Source: Geosiphon pyriformis (Eukaryota; Glomeromycota; Glomeromycetes; Archaeosporales; Geosiphonaceae). From it: a stretch of DNA of 64,000 nt. How positions within the stretch are numbered: position 1 is the stretch's first letter; each line of letters opens with the position of its first letter. The DNA lies in NCBI GenBank assembly GCA_016748015.1, contig JAAOMT010000372.1:856802-920801 (forward strand), given 5' to 3'. Positions 1-11,547 of the stretch are shown here, one piece after another. Both the position numbers and the translations under genes were made by a program. The notes under the pieces are model-generated. The model searched no databases. It was not told the DNA's origin and saw only the letters and a list, made by a program, of their open reading frames with translations.

Positions 1-1540
1 TTTTAATATTTAATAAAATTAATATTATTGTTTTAAACACCACTTTTAAAACTAAATTAGTTAATTTTTCTTGACTTTATAATTTATAAAATAATATATA
101 ATTTGCCAAATTTATAATTAAATTTGCTTTTGTTTTTTGTTACTTAATTTTAAATATTGTTAAAATTATATAATTGTAATTTTTGCAATTTAAAAAGTTT
201 TTAATACTGTTGTGATTTAAGTCAATATCTTAATTAATTAAAATAAAAAAAAACTTTTATTAATCATTTAAAAAGTTGTTAAAACCAAAGTAAATAATAG
301 ATTAAATTTGAAATATCGAAGCAGTTAAAAAAGTTTTAATGTTTAACTTAATATATTTTTAACATAAATTCAAAAATTAATTTAATAATTAATTTAAAAA
401 AAATTAGCTTAATTAAAAATGTAATTAATAATTGAACAGCAAAATCAATTATAACAATATAATTTGTTTTCAATAAAATTATTAAAGCTTTTTTTACAAA
501 TATATTAAAAATTTATTTTTTTTAAAATAATAATAATAATTAACATTTAATTATTATACTTTATAATTAAAATAATTATTTTTAATTTTATAAAAAAATA
601 ATATAGCTGGTTATAATATTAAAAACAATAAAATTTATCACAACCTAATTTTATTTTTATTTTTTTTTAAAACATTAAAATTGATTACAACTTAATTTAA
701 TTAAAAACTATTTTCTGTCTTAAATTGCAATTAAATTTTTAAATCAAAAAATAGTATTTTTAATTGGAGTTATTTTTTTTTATGCTGTTTAAAAATTTTA
801 AAACCTCAAAGTAATATTTTATAATACATAAAAACTTGCGTATTTTTTAATTTTAAATGTATTAAAACATTAATTTTTTTTATAACATGAAAGATACTGG
901 CTAATCACGTGTCTAATGTAGGATAAATGGAAATAGTTGATAGTTAGATTACATTTGTAGGACATGGGGTGACTCTTTGGATTGTTTTGTGTTAGACATA
1001 AAAAAAAAAGATACAGTAATTAAATCAAAGGTTTTGTTTCTTTTAATAAATATTAAATAAATCAATTTTGTATTATCATTTACAGATTTTTTGTCATTAA
1101 TATAAAATAAATAATTCACATTCTGCCAAGATTTTTGAATTTTAAATTAATCTCGTTCATTTTTTATTAACTTTAATTTTTTTTGTTTTTTGTTTTTTCT
1201 ATTATTTAACATTGTTGCACTGATTTTAGTATTTTCAAGCTTTTTACTTATGACAATAAATAATTATCATTAATGTATTTATTTGGTATGGCAAAATTTT
1301 TAGTTATAAATTATTTATTGTGTATTGACAAACTTATTAATTTAAAAAGATTTAAATATTGCTGTGTTTTGTAATTGAAAACTAGGTTACTATTAAATCT
1401 ATTTTTGATATTTAGTCATTAAAATGAATTTTGTGATCGGCTGTTCCGTTTGATCACAAATAAATTATCCCATTTGCTTTCTAACTTTTTTTCTGCTGAA
1501 TCATTTCATCCCTAAAAAAACTCTTTTGAGCCTAAAAATT
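1..1540. other. A+T-rich intergenic DNA upstream of the BTB-TLDc gene
   Basis: Almost pure A/T with homopolymer runs and no convincing ORF. One less A+T-rich patch at about 885-985 contains a CACGTG palindrome. The last 150 bases before the BTB-TLDc start are less A+T-biased and probably hold its promoter and 5' leader, but no single TATA box stands out from the background. Confidence 0.6.
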
Positions 1541-3057
1541 ATGATATCAGAGTTCTTTGGAAATTTATCGCGCGATTTTGAACAACTTCTCTATGATTTT
1601 GAAAGTTCAAATGTTATTCTTCAAGTTGGTGACCCCCCGGATAGTCGTGAGTTTCACGCTCACTTGAACATTCTTCGCGCACGATCACCATATTTTCGTA
1701 GTGCTTTCTCGGCAGACTGGATTAACAAGAAAAATAACGTAATTATTTTTAATAAGCCTAATATCGCACCAAAAATTTTTGAGTTGATACTAAAGTAAGG
1801 ATTTTGAGTGGAGGTGAATTTATCTCCCAATTATTTTGAAAGTCTTACTTTTGGGAGCTTGAATAATTATCTGAGAAGAAGAAATTTTTTATCAGATATA
1901 TTTATTCGGGGATAATTAATTTGACCAACTATGATGGGAAGAGCATTCTTGGGTTATTGGTTGCGGCCGATGAACTGCTGCTTGACGAAGTTATCAATTA
2001 CGTCCAAGAACATTTAATCGAGAACCGGAACAAATGGCTCTCAGAAAATTTAATTTTCGTTTTACACACTATTTTCCCACTACATTCATGCGAAAGGCTG
2101 CAAGAATATTGCCTGGAATATATTTGTGGAGATCCTAGGCCATTTTTTGAATCACAGAAATTTCCATCCTTGAATAAAGATATTCTTTTTACACTGCTTC
2201 AACGAGACGATCTCGGACTTGAAGAAGATTTGATTTGGGTCAACTTATTAAGGTGGGCTTGCGGACAATCATCTTCACTAGTTTCTCAAAAAGATATTTT
2301 GCAACAATGGTCCATTGAGGATTTTCAGACTTTAGGGAAAATATTGGCTCCGTGTTTGCCATTTATTCGATTTTTTGAAATATCGTCATCAGATTATTAT
2401 GATAAAGTGAGACCATATGAAAAAGCTCTGCCGACCAAATTATTGGACGAGATTATGGCCTTTCATATGAAAGGCCTAGAACCAAAGTTGGAATTACCAC
2501 CAAGAGTAGGATCCATCCGATTGGATTCTACAATTCTTACGTCCAGACATGTCGCTCTTCTGGCAAGTTGGATTGATCAAAAAGATCATCGATCGGCATT
2601 ATACAAAAGATCACCATATGATTTTAAATTGTTGTATCGTGCCAGTCGTGATGAGTTTAGTGTAACACAATTTCATCAAAAATGCAATAACAAAGGAGCC
2701 GCGGTGGTGGTTCTAAAAGTTCAAGATTCCATGAAAATAATAGGGGGTTATAATCCAATCGGCTGGGTAAGTAATATATTCGGATGGCGCGCCTCACCTG
2801 AAAGTTTTATTTTCTCTTTGGGGACAAGAATTGTCCATGAATTACCGCTCTTAAGTCGATTTCGTTCTATGAGTGGGCATGCAATTTTTGATGCTGATAT
2901 CGTGGGGCCCTATTTTGGAAGGGGGGATCTGTACGTCCATCATCCCAACTTGAGCACTTTCTCTTGCAAAAAACATAGCTACGAACATCAGATCATGGAA
3001 TCTACACGTAATTATAATGTCGAAGAAATTGAAGTTTTTCAAGTCATCAGAAAATAA
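1541..3057 (+). CDS. BTB/POZ - BACK-like - TLDc domain protein, one intron
   Basis: Coding exons are 1541-1794 and 1896-3057 (471 aa). Residues about 20-120 form a BTB/POZ fold: VILQVGD, EFHAHLNILRARSPYF and FELILKYIYSG are typical. A helical BACK-like stretch follows (ILGLLVAADELLLDEV onwards), and residues about 293-471 are a TLDc domain (LLYRASRD, IIGGYNP, SFIFSLG, EVFQVIRK). BTB domains dimerise and in many proteins recruit Cullin-3; TLDc domains occur in oxidation-resistance and V-ATPase-binding proteins. The exact role here is unknown, but proteins with this layout form very large families in Rhizophagus. I chose ATG 1541; the frame is open a few codons upstream but has no other ATG. 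All Trp codons are TGG and the gene ends in TAA. Its codon use is clearly less A+T-biased than the flanks. It appears intact. Confidence 0.9.
1795..1895 (+). other. Spliceosomal intron in the BTB-TLDc gene (101 nt)
   Basis: GTAAGG donor at 1795 and TATCAG acceptor ending at 1895. Splicing joins codon AA|A and gives the uninterrupted BTB motif ILKYIYSGIINLTNYDGKS, whereas reading through meets TAA at once. The join restores a canonical BTB-to-BACK transition, which makes the intron nearly certain. Confidence 0.9.
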
Positions 3058-3778
3058 GTCCTTTAAAAAAGCGTTTTCAGAATGTTTTGAGTTCACGTTA
3101 GAGTGAAGTTGCAACAAATAGTAAAGAATCTGCATTCTATAGAAGTATTATAATAAATAGGGTTAAGGAACATGTTAACATAATAAAATTACATTATACA
3201 GGAAGAATTGAGCTAGAATAATAAATTTACATTTTATATTCGATCAACTGGATAAATTCTTTAATGACCGTGATTCAGAGCAACTTGTTTACAACGCTTC
3301 GCACAAAATTAAAACATACCTTAGACTTATCAAGATGAAAATCAACGCGAGAATTGATGAACATTTTTTATATATAATTCCCTTAAACAAGTTTCCACGA
3401 GATGTGATATTCATTTTCTTTATAAGCTTTTTTTTTAAAAACTCAGAATCTAGGATTTGCAAAAAGGCGATCAATTCTACAATATAATGCTAATCATCTA
3501 AAGAAAGAATTAATTTGATTTTATATTTATAGGACATTCTATAAGAAATAATAAAATGAAAGTGTTTTTATTAAAAAATGTTCCTTAAATTTTGGCAAAT
3601 GCAACTTAAAAACAATCCCAATGAATCGAGGCTGATGTCCAAAGCTCTTTACTTTTCTAAAATTGTATATTTTTATCCCAGGTTTGGACTTCAAGGATAT
3701 AATCTTGGGAAATTTTTAACTTTCGGTCTTTCCTCGCTGAATTAGTTTTCTTTTCTGTTCTAGAGGTTTTCCTATAGA
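3058..3778. other. Intergenic DNA between two convergent genes
   Basis: Holds the 3' ends of the BTB-TLDc gene and of the minus-strand gene that ends at 3779. Short ORFs in it show no recognisable motif. No terminator or RNA gene was recognised. Confidence 0.5.
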
Positions 3779-4363
3779 TTACCCACTTGTTCGTGTAGTC
3801 TCCCTTCGTGATTTTTGTAGTAGCCTGAGGTCATTAATAAATTTTCGTTCTCTCGTAATCAGATTTTGAAAAGAAGTGTCTAGTTTATCAAATTTTTGAT
3901 TTAAATTTTGCCATATTTCTTCATGAACTTTTACACTTTGATCGAAGCTCTTTTTGAACTCCCGCCGCTCTCGCTCGAATTCCTTGTTAAGAGCATCGAT
4001 TTTTTGACGATGATTCATTTTAGCGGTCCTATTATCTTTCGGACATGCTTGGTTTCGACGAATTTCCTTACTATTATTACTTTTACTTTCTTCTTCGCGA
4101 AGTCCTTTCCCTTTGGGCTGGCTATGAGTCTTTGAATCTTGTTCTTCTCCATTCATAGGCTGACCCGCTTTTAGGCCTGTTTGCTCTGGTAAATCCTTTG
4201 TTATTTTTCTCTCATTTCCCTTTTGAGCCGTCCGATAGCTTTCATAATAAGGACGCCCAAAAAAGGCTCCTACTCCAACGAGAGAAATACCGGCAGTAGC
4301 CGCTAATGCGAATGGATGACTTGAGAGCCCATGAACAAAGTGACGCACAATGTTGCTAAACAT
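3779..4363 (-). CDS. Small membrane-anchored coiled-coil protein, unknown function
   Basis: 194 aa from ATG 4363 (MFSNIVRHFVHGLSS). Residues about 20-39 (FALAATAGISLVGVGAFFG) form one hydrophobic, glycine-rich segment after a basic, amphipathic-looking N-terminus, as seen in mitochondrial inner-membrane or single-pass proteins. Then come a polar Lys/Glu/Ser-rich linker (about 55-105) and a charged heptad-like region (about 115-185) with dense Glu, Lys and Arg that should form a coiled coil. The frame stays open upstream to 4552, so a 257-aa form is possible; the internal start is preferred because the upstream part reads like a translated 5' leader. I do not recognise the family. Base composition matches the BTB gene rather than the repeats, so I take it as a real host gene. 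The stop is TAA. Confidence 0.6.
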   Translation of the reverse strand: MFSNIVRHFVHGLSSHPFALAATAGISLVGVGAFFGRPYYESYRTAQKGNERKITKDLPEQTGLKAGQPMNGEEQDSKTHSQPKGKGLREEESKSNNSKEIRRNQACPKDNRTAKMNHRQKIDALNKEFERERREFKKSFDQSVKVHEEIWQNLNQKFDKLDTSFQNLITRERKFINDLRLLQKSRRETTRTSG

Positions 4364-6519
4364 CTTGGACGGAATGGATAACGACAACCAAAAGTAATGC
4401 GTGTCGTGAAAATAAAGTCTTAATGATGTTTGACAAAAAGAAGTAATTGTTATAAAAAGCTCGGGGGTTTTAGTAATGGTAAAGTAATATTCAGTTGTTA
4501 AAGGTCGTCCGATCTCATAATATAGTGCGACCGATTTAATCCTTATGAACAATGGACACTGCTAACTGCTATCGTGCCCATGCACATATGGCATAAAATA
4601 AAACCAGTGAATGGAAAGGAATTGACCAATATAGAAAGTTACCAGACGTCCTCTCAACAAAAAGAGGAATTAACAAATGCTGTCGAGGTTCCCTAAATAT
4701 TGTTGACAAATAAAATTTCAGATACATCAGGTTTTTTAATTCTTGTCATCTGTATTAATAAATGAGATTTAAACAAAACGAGCAAAATACGACATATTGA
4801 TGCAAAAGAAAACTTGACGAAATTTCTCTAGCGCGCATATTAGATTTTATTAGGAAACACTTATTAGCGCAAAACTTCCGCCATGATATAAAAGGTGCAG
4901 AATCGCAAGGTGACATGTAATTTATGATTCTTTTTGTAGCCAATCAATCTCAATTGATTTAACTTGGCATGAGTTAGAGAAAATTAGTTTTATATACCTA
5001 AATTTCTATGGCTGCAAGAAAGTGAACGTAACGTTATCACCAAAAGTGGCTTGGCTCATTGCAAAAAGAGGACAAATCTGCAGATCGTAGCACTAAGGCC
5101 ACTTTACGGCTTACAGTTTTCAGGTCATCTGTTGGCGGTGGAATCCACTACAGTACCACAAAGTCTGAGTTGCAGGTTTCTCTTTATGCAAAGAAAGGAT
5201 TAACATGGCTTTCAAAAGGCGACTGAAATGGTTCCAGCTGCATGGCTCCAAAAAAGAAAAAAAATCGGCTAAAAAACAATAAAAAAACTCAAGTGTAATT
5301 GTAAATAAATAAATAGCAGTCAAATAAAAATTATGTTGCTTCCATGCAACATACTGTGAATTGATGGAGTGCTTAAAAGTTTATTTGTTTTTGTAGTTAA
5401 ATCTTGTCTTTAAAAATATTTATTGTTAATGCAATTAGTAAACATAGTTTTTATCAAATGCCAAATTAAAGTAAAAAAGTCTGTTTGGATTATATGTCAA
5501 AATTAATAATGATTGGTTTTGCAAAAAAAGCCGCACAAATAAATTGTTTATGTTAATAATCTTTTTAAAAAATTTAATTACAGTATAAAAAATTTATTTT
5601 TAAAATAATTTAAATTTTTTAACATAATGCTTATTATTAATAATAATTTTAAATTGTTTTTAGAAAAGTATGATAATTTTATATTTTTAATCATAAATTA
5701 TTATTATTATTTTATGTTTTAACAAAGTGTAATTTTACCAAAAACTTATAATATTTTCACTTCTAAAAATAAAATTATAAGTTTAATATATCTTTTTTAT
5801 AAATTATTTAGATCTAAACCAATAAATACTTATTTGTTTTTTAACTTAATTCTTTAATTTTACCAAAATATTCAACAAAAATCTGCTTATTTTTAACAAG
5901 TTTTTGCAATTGTTTTTTAATTACATTTTTATTAAACTTAATCTTATTTTTTATTATAGTATATATCTTATAAATTCTTTACAATTAATAACAATTAATT
6001 TATGAACTTTAAAACTACTTATATAAAATAAATAAGTTTTTTTTGTCTTTAAATTAAATAAAGTGTTTAAATATAAAAATAATTAAATTAATAATATATT
6101 TAATTTAAGCTTTTACAAAAGCAAGATAATTTTTAATGTTTATAATAAAATTAATTTTAACAGTTAAAAAAATAATTAAATCTACCAAAAAATTAATATT
6201 TATAAACATAAATTTAATAACAACAAATAAATTTTGCAACTTAAATTTTAAAAAAATTAATTTAGTTTTAAATGTTTTATTATTAAAACAACCAGAACAA
6301 TTAAAATAAAACATTATCAAAAAACAATAAATTTAAACAAAAACTTAGTAAATTAATTAACAAAAATTTTAAATACAACAAAAAAATTAAAAAAAATTAA
6401 TAATTAAAAATAATATTAAAATTAATACTTTATATAAAAACCATATTTGATAAAAAAATTTTATTTATTAATATAAATATTAAAACTTAAATTATTTAAT
6501 TTTTTTATTATTAAAGTTT
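4364..6519. other. Intergenic DNA with one less A+T-rich island
   Basis: About 4364-4760 is the upstream region of the minus-strand gene. An island at about 4970-5330 is visibly richer in G+C and has short open stretches on both strands, but no frame long enough or similar enough to a known family to call; it could hold exons or an old insertion. From about 5340 to 6519 the DNA is nearly pure A/T. Confidence 0.45.
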
Positions 6520-7188
6520 AATAAATGCAGTCCAATTGCTATCTAGTATACAGAACCAAAACTAAAAGTTCTAGCTAAATACAATTTACATTCTTTTTAC
6601 ATATAACCAGTTACTTAGACCAATCAAAAACACACTATACAAATACTTTAAAAAAAAACTTATCCAAAAAAACATTCTTTAAATAATTTTAAACAATATA
6701 GCACTATTAAGAACCAAGCTTATTAATCATTCAGCTATTTTAAAAACATTAAACTTAATATTAGCTAGTTCATGTTTTTAAAGTAACAATAAATTAAAAA
6801 ACATATTATTATTAATAGCAGACAAATTTACATAAAAACCAAACATGTTAATAACTTTATAACTATATTTATTTTTTAGGACAATTATATCTTGTTTTAG
6901 TTTACTTACAGCTTTGTTAAAAATACTTATATGTATTAAAACCTTATTAACTTTTAGACTAAAAACACTGTTTAATACAAGATTACTTTTAATAAACTGT
7001 TCAAATACAATAACCAATATACTAATAGGCTTAATAATTAATTTGATTAAAACCAACAACTTAACCAAATTAGATTTCAAAGATACCAGCTAAAAAAAAT
7101 TAAAAAATTATTAACAACCATAAAAAAAAAACAAAAGCCATCAAAAAAAGAAATTCAGAAAAATTTGAAAGAACAAAGGCCTTAACAT
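6520..7188 (-). mobile_element. ORF1-only LINE derivative, fossil, 3' half
   Basis: Read on the minus strand, 7080-6778 translates to a diverged match of the C-terminal part of the ORF1 protein at 58784-60909: LIKLIIKPISILVIVFEQFI lines up with LVKSIVEPVGSLIALVFRLL. Roughly 250 nt after the matched block comes a LINE 3' tail (minus strand of about 6645-6520) resembling the tails at 60907, 39759 and 50470. No ORF2 fits between ORF1 and tail, so the copy is ORF1-only. It is strongly A+T-shifted, hence old. At 7188 it is cut by gypsy element 1 and it resumes at 17022. Confidence 0.7.
7184..7188 (+). repeat. Target-site duplication of gypsy element 1, left copy
   Basis: ACAT (7185-7188) directly before the TG of the 5' LTR; ACAT recurs directly after the 3' LTR at 17022-17025. 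If the LTR is taken to end one base earlier, the duplication is 5 bp (AACAT). Confidence 0.7.
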
Positions 7189-7404
7189 TGTTACCAGACA
7201 AAATTAGAGATATTATTTAGCATGAAATTATCTTATAATTCCTATCATTAATTAGCATATATTATCGTTGCAAATAATCACTTATTACATTAGCAAAAAT
7301 GTCCGAAATTATCATTTAATTAATAACCCAAATTGTACACAAAAACAAATATAACCTAATTGTAATGATCAATCATGCAATACTCCGAACTATGTAACAT
7401 TCAG

Positions 7405-7520
7405 AAGTTCACCGAAATTTGTAGAAATTTACTGAAATAATTGATAGTTCACTGAAATATTTAATAGTTCGCCGAAATAACTTGTAGTTCACCGAAATGT
7501 ATCTTTAGTTCAGCAAAATT
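7405..7520 (+). promoter_or_regulatory. Five degenerate AGTTCACCGAAAT-type repeats in U3
   Basis: The core AGTTCACCGAAAT recurs about every 23-25 bp with changes such as CACTGAAA and CGCCGAAA; the same cluster is in the 3' LTR (16263-16378). Its place upstream of the TATA box suggests an enhancer with repeated factor sites. This is inference from position. Confidence 0.55.
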
Positions 7521-7569
7521 ATAGAAAATAGCAAAGTTCAAGTTCATAGAATAGTGTTACAACAAGTTG

Positions 7570-7577
7570 TATAAAAG
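7570..7577 (+). promoter_or_regulatory. TATA box of the LTR promoter
   Basis: TATAAAAG, followed by an AGAAGAGCTTCTCT palindrome and about 80 nt later by AATAAA (7654-7659). The same arrangement is present in the 3' LTR. Confidence 0.6.
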
Positions 7578-8165
7578 AAGAGCTTCTCTTTTCGAGAAAA
7601 TGTATCTTACTTTAGATTTATCTCTTAAAACCGTTTCTATACACACAAAAAGAAATAAATATCAAATAATTCGAAAAACCAAATTCTTTAATTATTGTAC
7701 TTGGAAAATTCCCAAAACCCAATTAACATTTTGAAATTGATTAGCTACCAATTTCAGTAAACTGTTAATGACTCCAGGCCTGGATAGAAAACGTTTCTCT
7801 TGACAAAAATTCTATTTCTTTCTTTTATTTTTCTTTTATTTTCTTATCATAATCATTAGAGTAACCTACAGACGAGATTCTTGTAGAAGAGTTGACTTTC
7901 ACAGCAAAGTAACTACATATTTTTAGTGAGCTTCCAGATGAACAATTCCTGGGAAAGAGTTGACGTTTACTACAACGTAACTACATAAAGTAACTGGCAA
8001 GGAATTGACTATTCCACTTATAAGCCCAGCAGTTCAAATTATAGGAGATAATTTGAAGATAAATTCAGTTATTGGAGGTTCAACTACATCCAGAAAACGT
8101 GAATTTACAACAAACAGGCATTAACAACATTTAAAAAAAAGAGACCAAAAACCTCCAGTAACATT

Positions 8166-8180
8166 TGGTGCTCTCCCATG
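8166..8180 (+). other. Primer-binding site of gypsy element 1
   Basis: TGGTGCTCTCCCATG begins two bases after the 5' LTR. TGG complements a tRNA CCA end. I cannot assign the tRNA with certainty. Gypsy element 2 has a related TAGTGCTTCC at the equivalent place. Confidence 0.6.
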
Positions 8181-8341
8181 AAAATAACACAGCAACAAAT
8201 TCAAAGTGGCGACTGCCTTAGACATCACAACCTTATAGTACTATCAATCGATTTACACACACTGCAAACAACGATTTGAAATACACGACGAAATCATAGT
8301 TTTCAAGAAAACACTTTTTTAATACATCAAAAATCGAATCA

Positions 8342-10135
8342 ATGACTATCTCTTTGGGAACTATAACATTACAACAGTTAAAAGAGATCTTCTTGAGAAC
8401 ATATTACACTATTCCAACACTGAATCAGAAAACATTAGTGCTGAAGCTTGTGCTACTTATTTTGAGGAACTCGATTATAATATCATTTGATTCTGTGAAG
8501 AAAAATATCTTGCAAATGCACAATTTGCCTTTGAACTCGAATCTGAACCTAAAACCAGTAGCAACAAAAGACAAAAAGATAACCGACCTGTTCATACAAC
8601 ACCCAATACTCCCAAAATATCATTCAAACATTTACAAACACCTGAACAAGGAACCAGCTCAAAACTTTCACTTACTATTACACCTTTTCCAGCTTTACTT
8701 GCACAAGCCCAAACACTTAATTCATCTTTGAATCGATTTGCAAGACCAGAAGATTTTACATCACTCAGAAGTCCTACCAGACAACAAGAACCCTTTCAAA
8801 CTAGTTCTAATCTCCTTGATTTTCTAGCTGAAAACCAAAGTGAACACTCTGAGACAGCAGCAAATGAAGACAACAACTCTGAAATAACCGAAGAAGAATC
8901 AATAGACAGTGAAAATGAAGAAGACGAAATGACAACATACATTGCAAAAATCCCTGAATTCAATGGAGAAGATATTGAGACCAGTCCCCAAGAATGGCTC
9001 GATCAAGTTACTAAAGCTGGAGATGCAAATGAATGAAATGCTGCCAGAATGTTAAGAACAATTCCCTACTTTCTCAAAGGAACAGTAGGAGAATGGTTTG
9101 AAAACCTTGCCGCCCCATTTAATGATTGGAACGCTTTCAAAGCAGCCTTTCTTGAACAGTTCACTGACAATAATACCTCTATCACTCTTCGCAATCATTT
9201 TCGAAATATCAAACAAGAACCCTTCGAATCTGTTATGACTTATATTGGAAAATTTAACAAACTTCTCAGATGGATTTGCCAACTCGAGACAAACGATTAT
9301 TATTCCGATGCTCAAATCTTGAATCAATTTATCGCTGGTCTAAAAGATAAACTAATTAAAAAGGTTCACCCACACACACCAGAAAATTTAAACTCTGCCA
9401 TATAGCATGCGAAAAGATACGAAATGGCCATGGAAAAGGCCAATTGTACAAAACTTGTAAATTTGGCAATTGAAAAAACCAGCTCGGCAGCTGAGAAAAA
9501 AATTGACCAACTCACAAAGAAGGTCGAAAACTATTTTACCAACCAACAACAACAACAACTCCAAAGATATCAACCACCCCAAAGATGAAATCAAAATAAC
9601 TTTGCACCACTTTCCAATAACCAGCCCCAAAATTGCCATTACAGTGGAATCTTTGGCCACTGGAAAAGAGATTGCAGAAAGCTACAGCAAGACCAACAAA
9701 ACAGGGGTAATCAACATTACTCTCCACCACAGCAATCTTACTATCAACCATCACTACCAGCTTACTATCCACCAAGACCCCAATACCAAAATAACTATTA
9801 TCAGCCCACTTCACAACCAATCCAACAGCAATACCAACAACCACCCACACAATATTATCAAGTACCTACTCGAAGACTGATTACACAAAATCAATTCACA
9901 CCACAAAACCGATACCAAGTAAACAACAATAGAATTAGTTCGAACAACCAATTGGTTCCCCAAAATTCCACTCAACCAAGATCCAACCACTACCACACTC
10001 AACCCAGTTATTTAACAATGCCAGAAGAACAGGATTTTCACTATACTGCACTCTCAGAAGGTAGAACTGCAGCACAACAACAACAAAACCCTTCTCATAA
10101 TCACACCACTATTCCACCAGCCTGAATTGCTGAAA
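8342..10135 (+). pseudogene. gag part of the gypsy 1 gag-pol frame
   Basis: Starts at ATG 8342 (MTISLGTITLQQLK); one A seems lost in the A-run near 8380, after which the frame continues (DLLENILHYSNTE) and stays the same to RT. The central part (about 8980-9405) is a retrotransposon Gag domain (TIPYFLKGTVGEWFENL, FNDWNAFKAAFLEQF). A zinc knuckle at 9634-9675 has lost its second Cys (CHYSGIFGHWKRDC). A Gln/Tyr/Pro-rich tail follows. In-frame nonsense codons: TGA near 8489, 9034, 9586 and 10123, and TAG at 9403 where a Gln is expected. Gag normally forms the virus-like particle and binds the RNA. gag and pol share one frame, so no programmed frameshift is needed. Confidence 0.8.
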
Positions 10136-10199
10136 ACGCCAATCTCTCTGATATCTTTCCTTTTGAATTTGAAGCAAATGAATCACCATTCTTGCTTAG

Positions 10200-10570
10200 C
10201 AATGCAGCGGCTAATGAGCAAAAAGCCATCACTGCAATGTACACAGAAGCTGAAGTAGAAGGAAAGCCAATTTGCTTGATCCTAGACAGTGGATCCGCCA
10301 GAAGTATTATCACCTACCAGTTAATGCAACAGTTGAAAAGAAATGTTGACTGACCAGCTCAAATAATAATCGTTACTGCCGATGACATGAAAAAGACACC
10401 AGTAGGAGAAATTGACAATTTTCCATTCACTCTTGATGGAATCACCATTCCAGTCAAAGTTCTTGTAATGGATACACCCCAGTACTAAGCTCTCATCAGA
10501 AATAATTGGTTTCAAAAAGCCAATGCTAATCTAAATTGGGAAACACAAGAGTTAACAATCTCCTACCAAG
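10200..10570 (+). pseudogene. Aspartic protease domain of gypsy 1
   Basis: The retropepsin active site is readable as LILDSGSARSI, with the catalytic Asp codon at 10285 and DSG intact. The flap-like stretch and a later MDTPQY...ALIRNNWF resemble the end of gypsy proteases. TGA near 10351 and TAA near 10486 (Gln expected) interrupt the frame. It normally cleaves Gag-Pol in the particle. Confidence 0.75.
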
Positions 10571-10824
10571 GACAACACGCCCGGGTACCTGCCATTTGTA
10601 GTACATTCAACAAACACTCTGAAAAAGCCCCGGCTTTTGAATTTGAACCAGAAGAAGAAAAACCAATAATCGAAACATTCATGGCTCTTGGATCAATGTC
10701 CAACTGGGCCGATGAAACAGAACAAGAACATTTTACTCTACACACTAAACCTGAAACCTTTGGATAGAATATACCTTACTCAAAACCCGAACCAAAGAAA
10801 CAATACCCCTATATTCTCCTTAAA

Positions 10825-11427
10825 TGTAAGGACTGCCACAAAAAACTATTGTCAATGGGAGCCTGCATTTCACCTGAAGAAGAATATGAGAATCATATTT
10901 GTTATTACTGCAAGGCTTGCCACAGAGAGTGATGGGGCCATCTAATAAAAAGGAATGGAAAATGGGACAACACCTCTTGTTTGACTTGTGGAGATATACT
11001 ACCGGAAGAATGCAATTAGATTGATGTAGCAATGAGAGGAAGCATCTGTGATCAGACCTGCCAATATGCTTTATCAATTTCAGAAAAAGTAAAAAGAGGA
11101 ACACCCTTTAATGCAGCATACAACAGTGCTCTCAACAAACTTTATCACTACCCTCATGATGCTGAGATGATTTTTGACCTAGCAATAGCATTAATTAATG
11201 GAGCTACCAAAGAAGATATTTGTCAAATGAAGGAAGTAGAATACATTGAATACACTATGGAATTAGCTAGATTTGATTACAAAGATGAAGTAGAAGTCTA
11301 CCACCAAATTACAAGTCACACCTATCTGACCCAAGAAGCTCAAATTCAACAATTAGAGCAAATGAACATTAGGCTATGTAAAGAATGCATTATGCCTTGT
11401 GATAAACAATGGTGTCCTGAATGCTAT
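10825..11427 (+). pseudogene. Cys-rich, probably zinc-binding region between protease and dUTPase
   Basis: Four CxxC-type pairs: KCKDCHKK, CYYCKACHR, CLTCGD and, 120 codons later, LCKECIMPCDKQWCPEC. The spacing looks like zinc ribbons rather than a Gag zinc knuckle. It lies in the same frame as protease and dUTPase, broken by TGA near 10930 and TAG near 11020. I know of no defined function; a nucleic-acid or protein-binding module of the polyprotein is the simplest reading. Confidence 0.55.
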
Positions 11428-11547
11428 GCTCTTAGTATCCCCTTGCCCAGTGAAAATAATGAGAATAAAATTGAATTTGGAGAACCTGAAGAAACGGAAG
11501 AAATTGAAACAACGCCCATCTACCTTATCAAAAATCAGCCTGCCTTA

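Larger units (their letters stand above)
7189..8163 (+). repeat. 5' LTR of gypsy element 1
   Basis: Starts TGTTACCAGAC, ends AGTAACA, 975 bp, and matches 16047-17021 along its whole length. It contains a degenerate direct-repeat cluster (7405-7520), a TATAAAAG box (7570-7577) and AATAAA (7654-7659), which is the U3-R order expected of an LTR. Confidence 0.95.

Noticed and set aside
2851-3135. 94-codon minus-strand ORF at the 3' end of the BTB-TLDc gene.
   Set aside because: Shadow of the conserved TLDc coding sequence.
5120-5323. Minus-strand 67-codon ORF in the less A+T-rich island.
   Set aside because: No recognisable motif and equal openness on the other strand; recorded only as part of an unassigned island.
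8166-8180. Assigning the gypsy 1 primer to a particular tRNA.
   Set aside because: The match starts with TGG as expected, but I cannot name the isoacceptor without the host tRNA set.
9536-9850. Val/Gly-rich minus-strand ORF resembling a membrane protein.
   Set aside because: Antisense of the Asn/Gln/Thr-rich gag tail; hydrophobicity follows from the reverse complement of those codons.
9470-9880. 136-codon ORF rich in Asn, Thr and His overlapping gag.
   Set aside because: Alternate frame of the Gln/Tyr/Pro-rich gag tail; the gag frame continues through it with the zinc knuckle.
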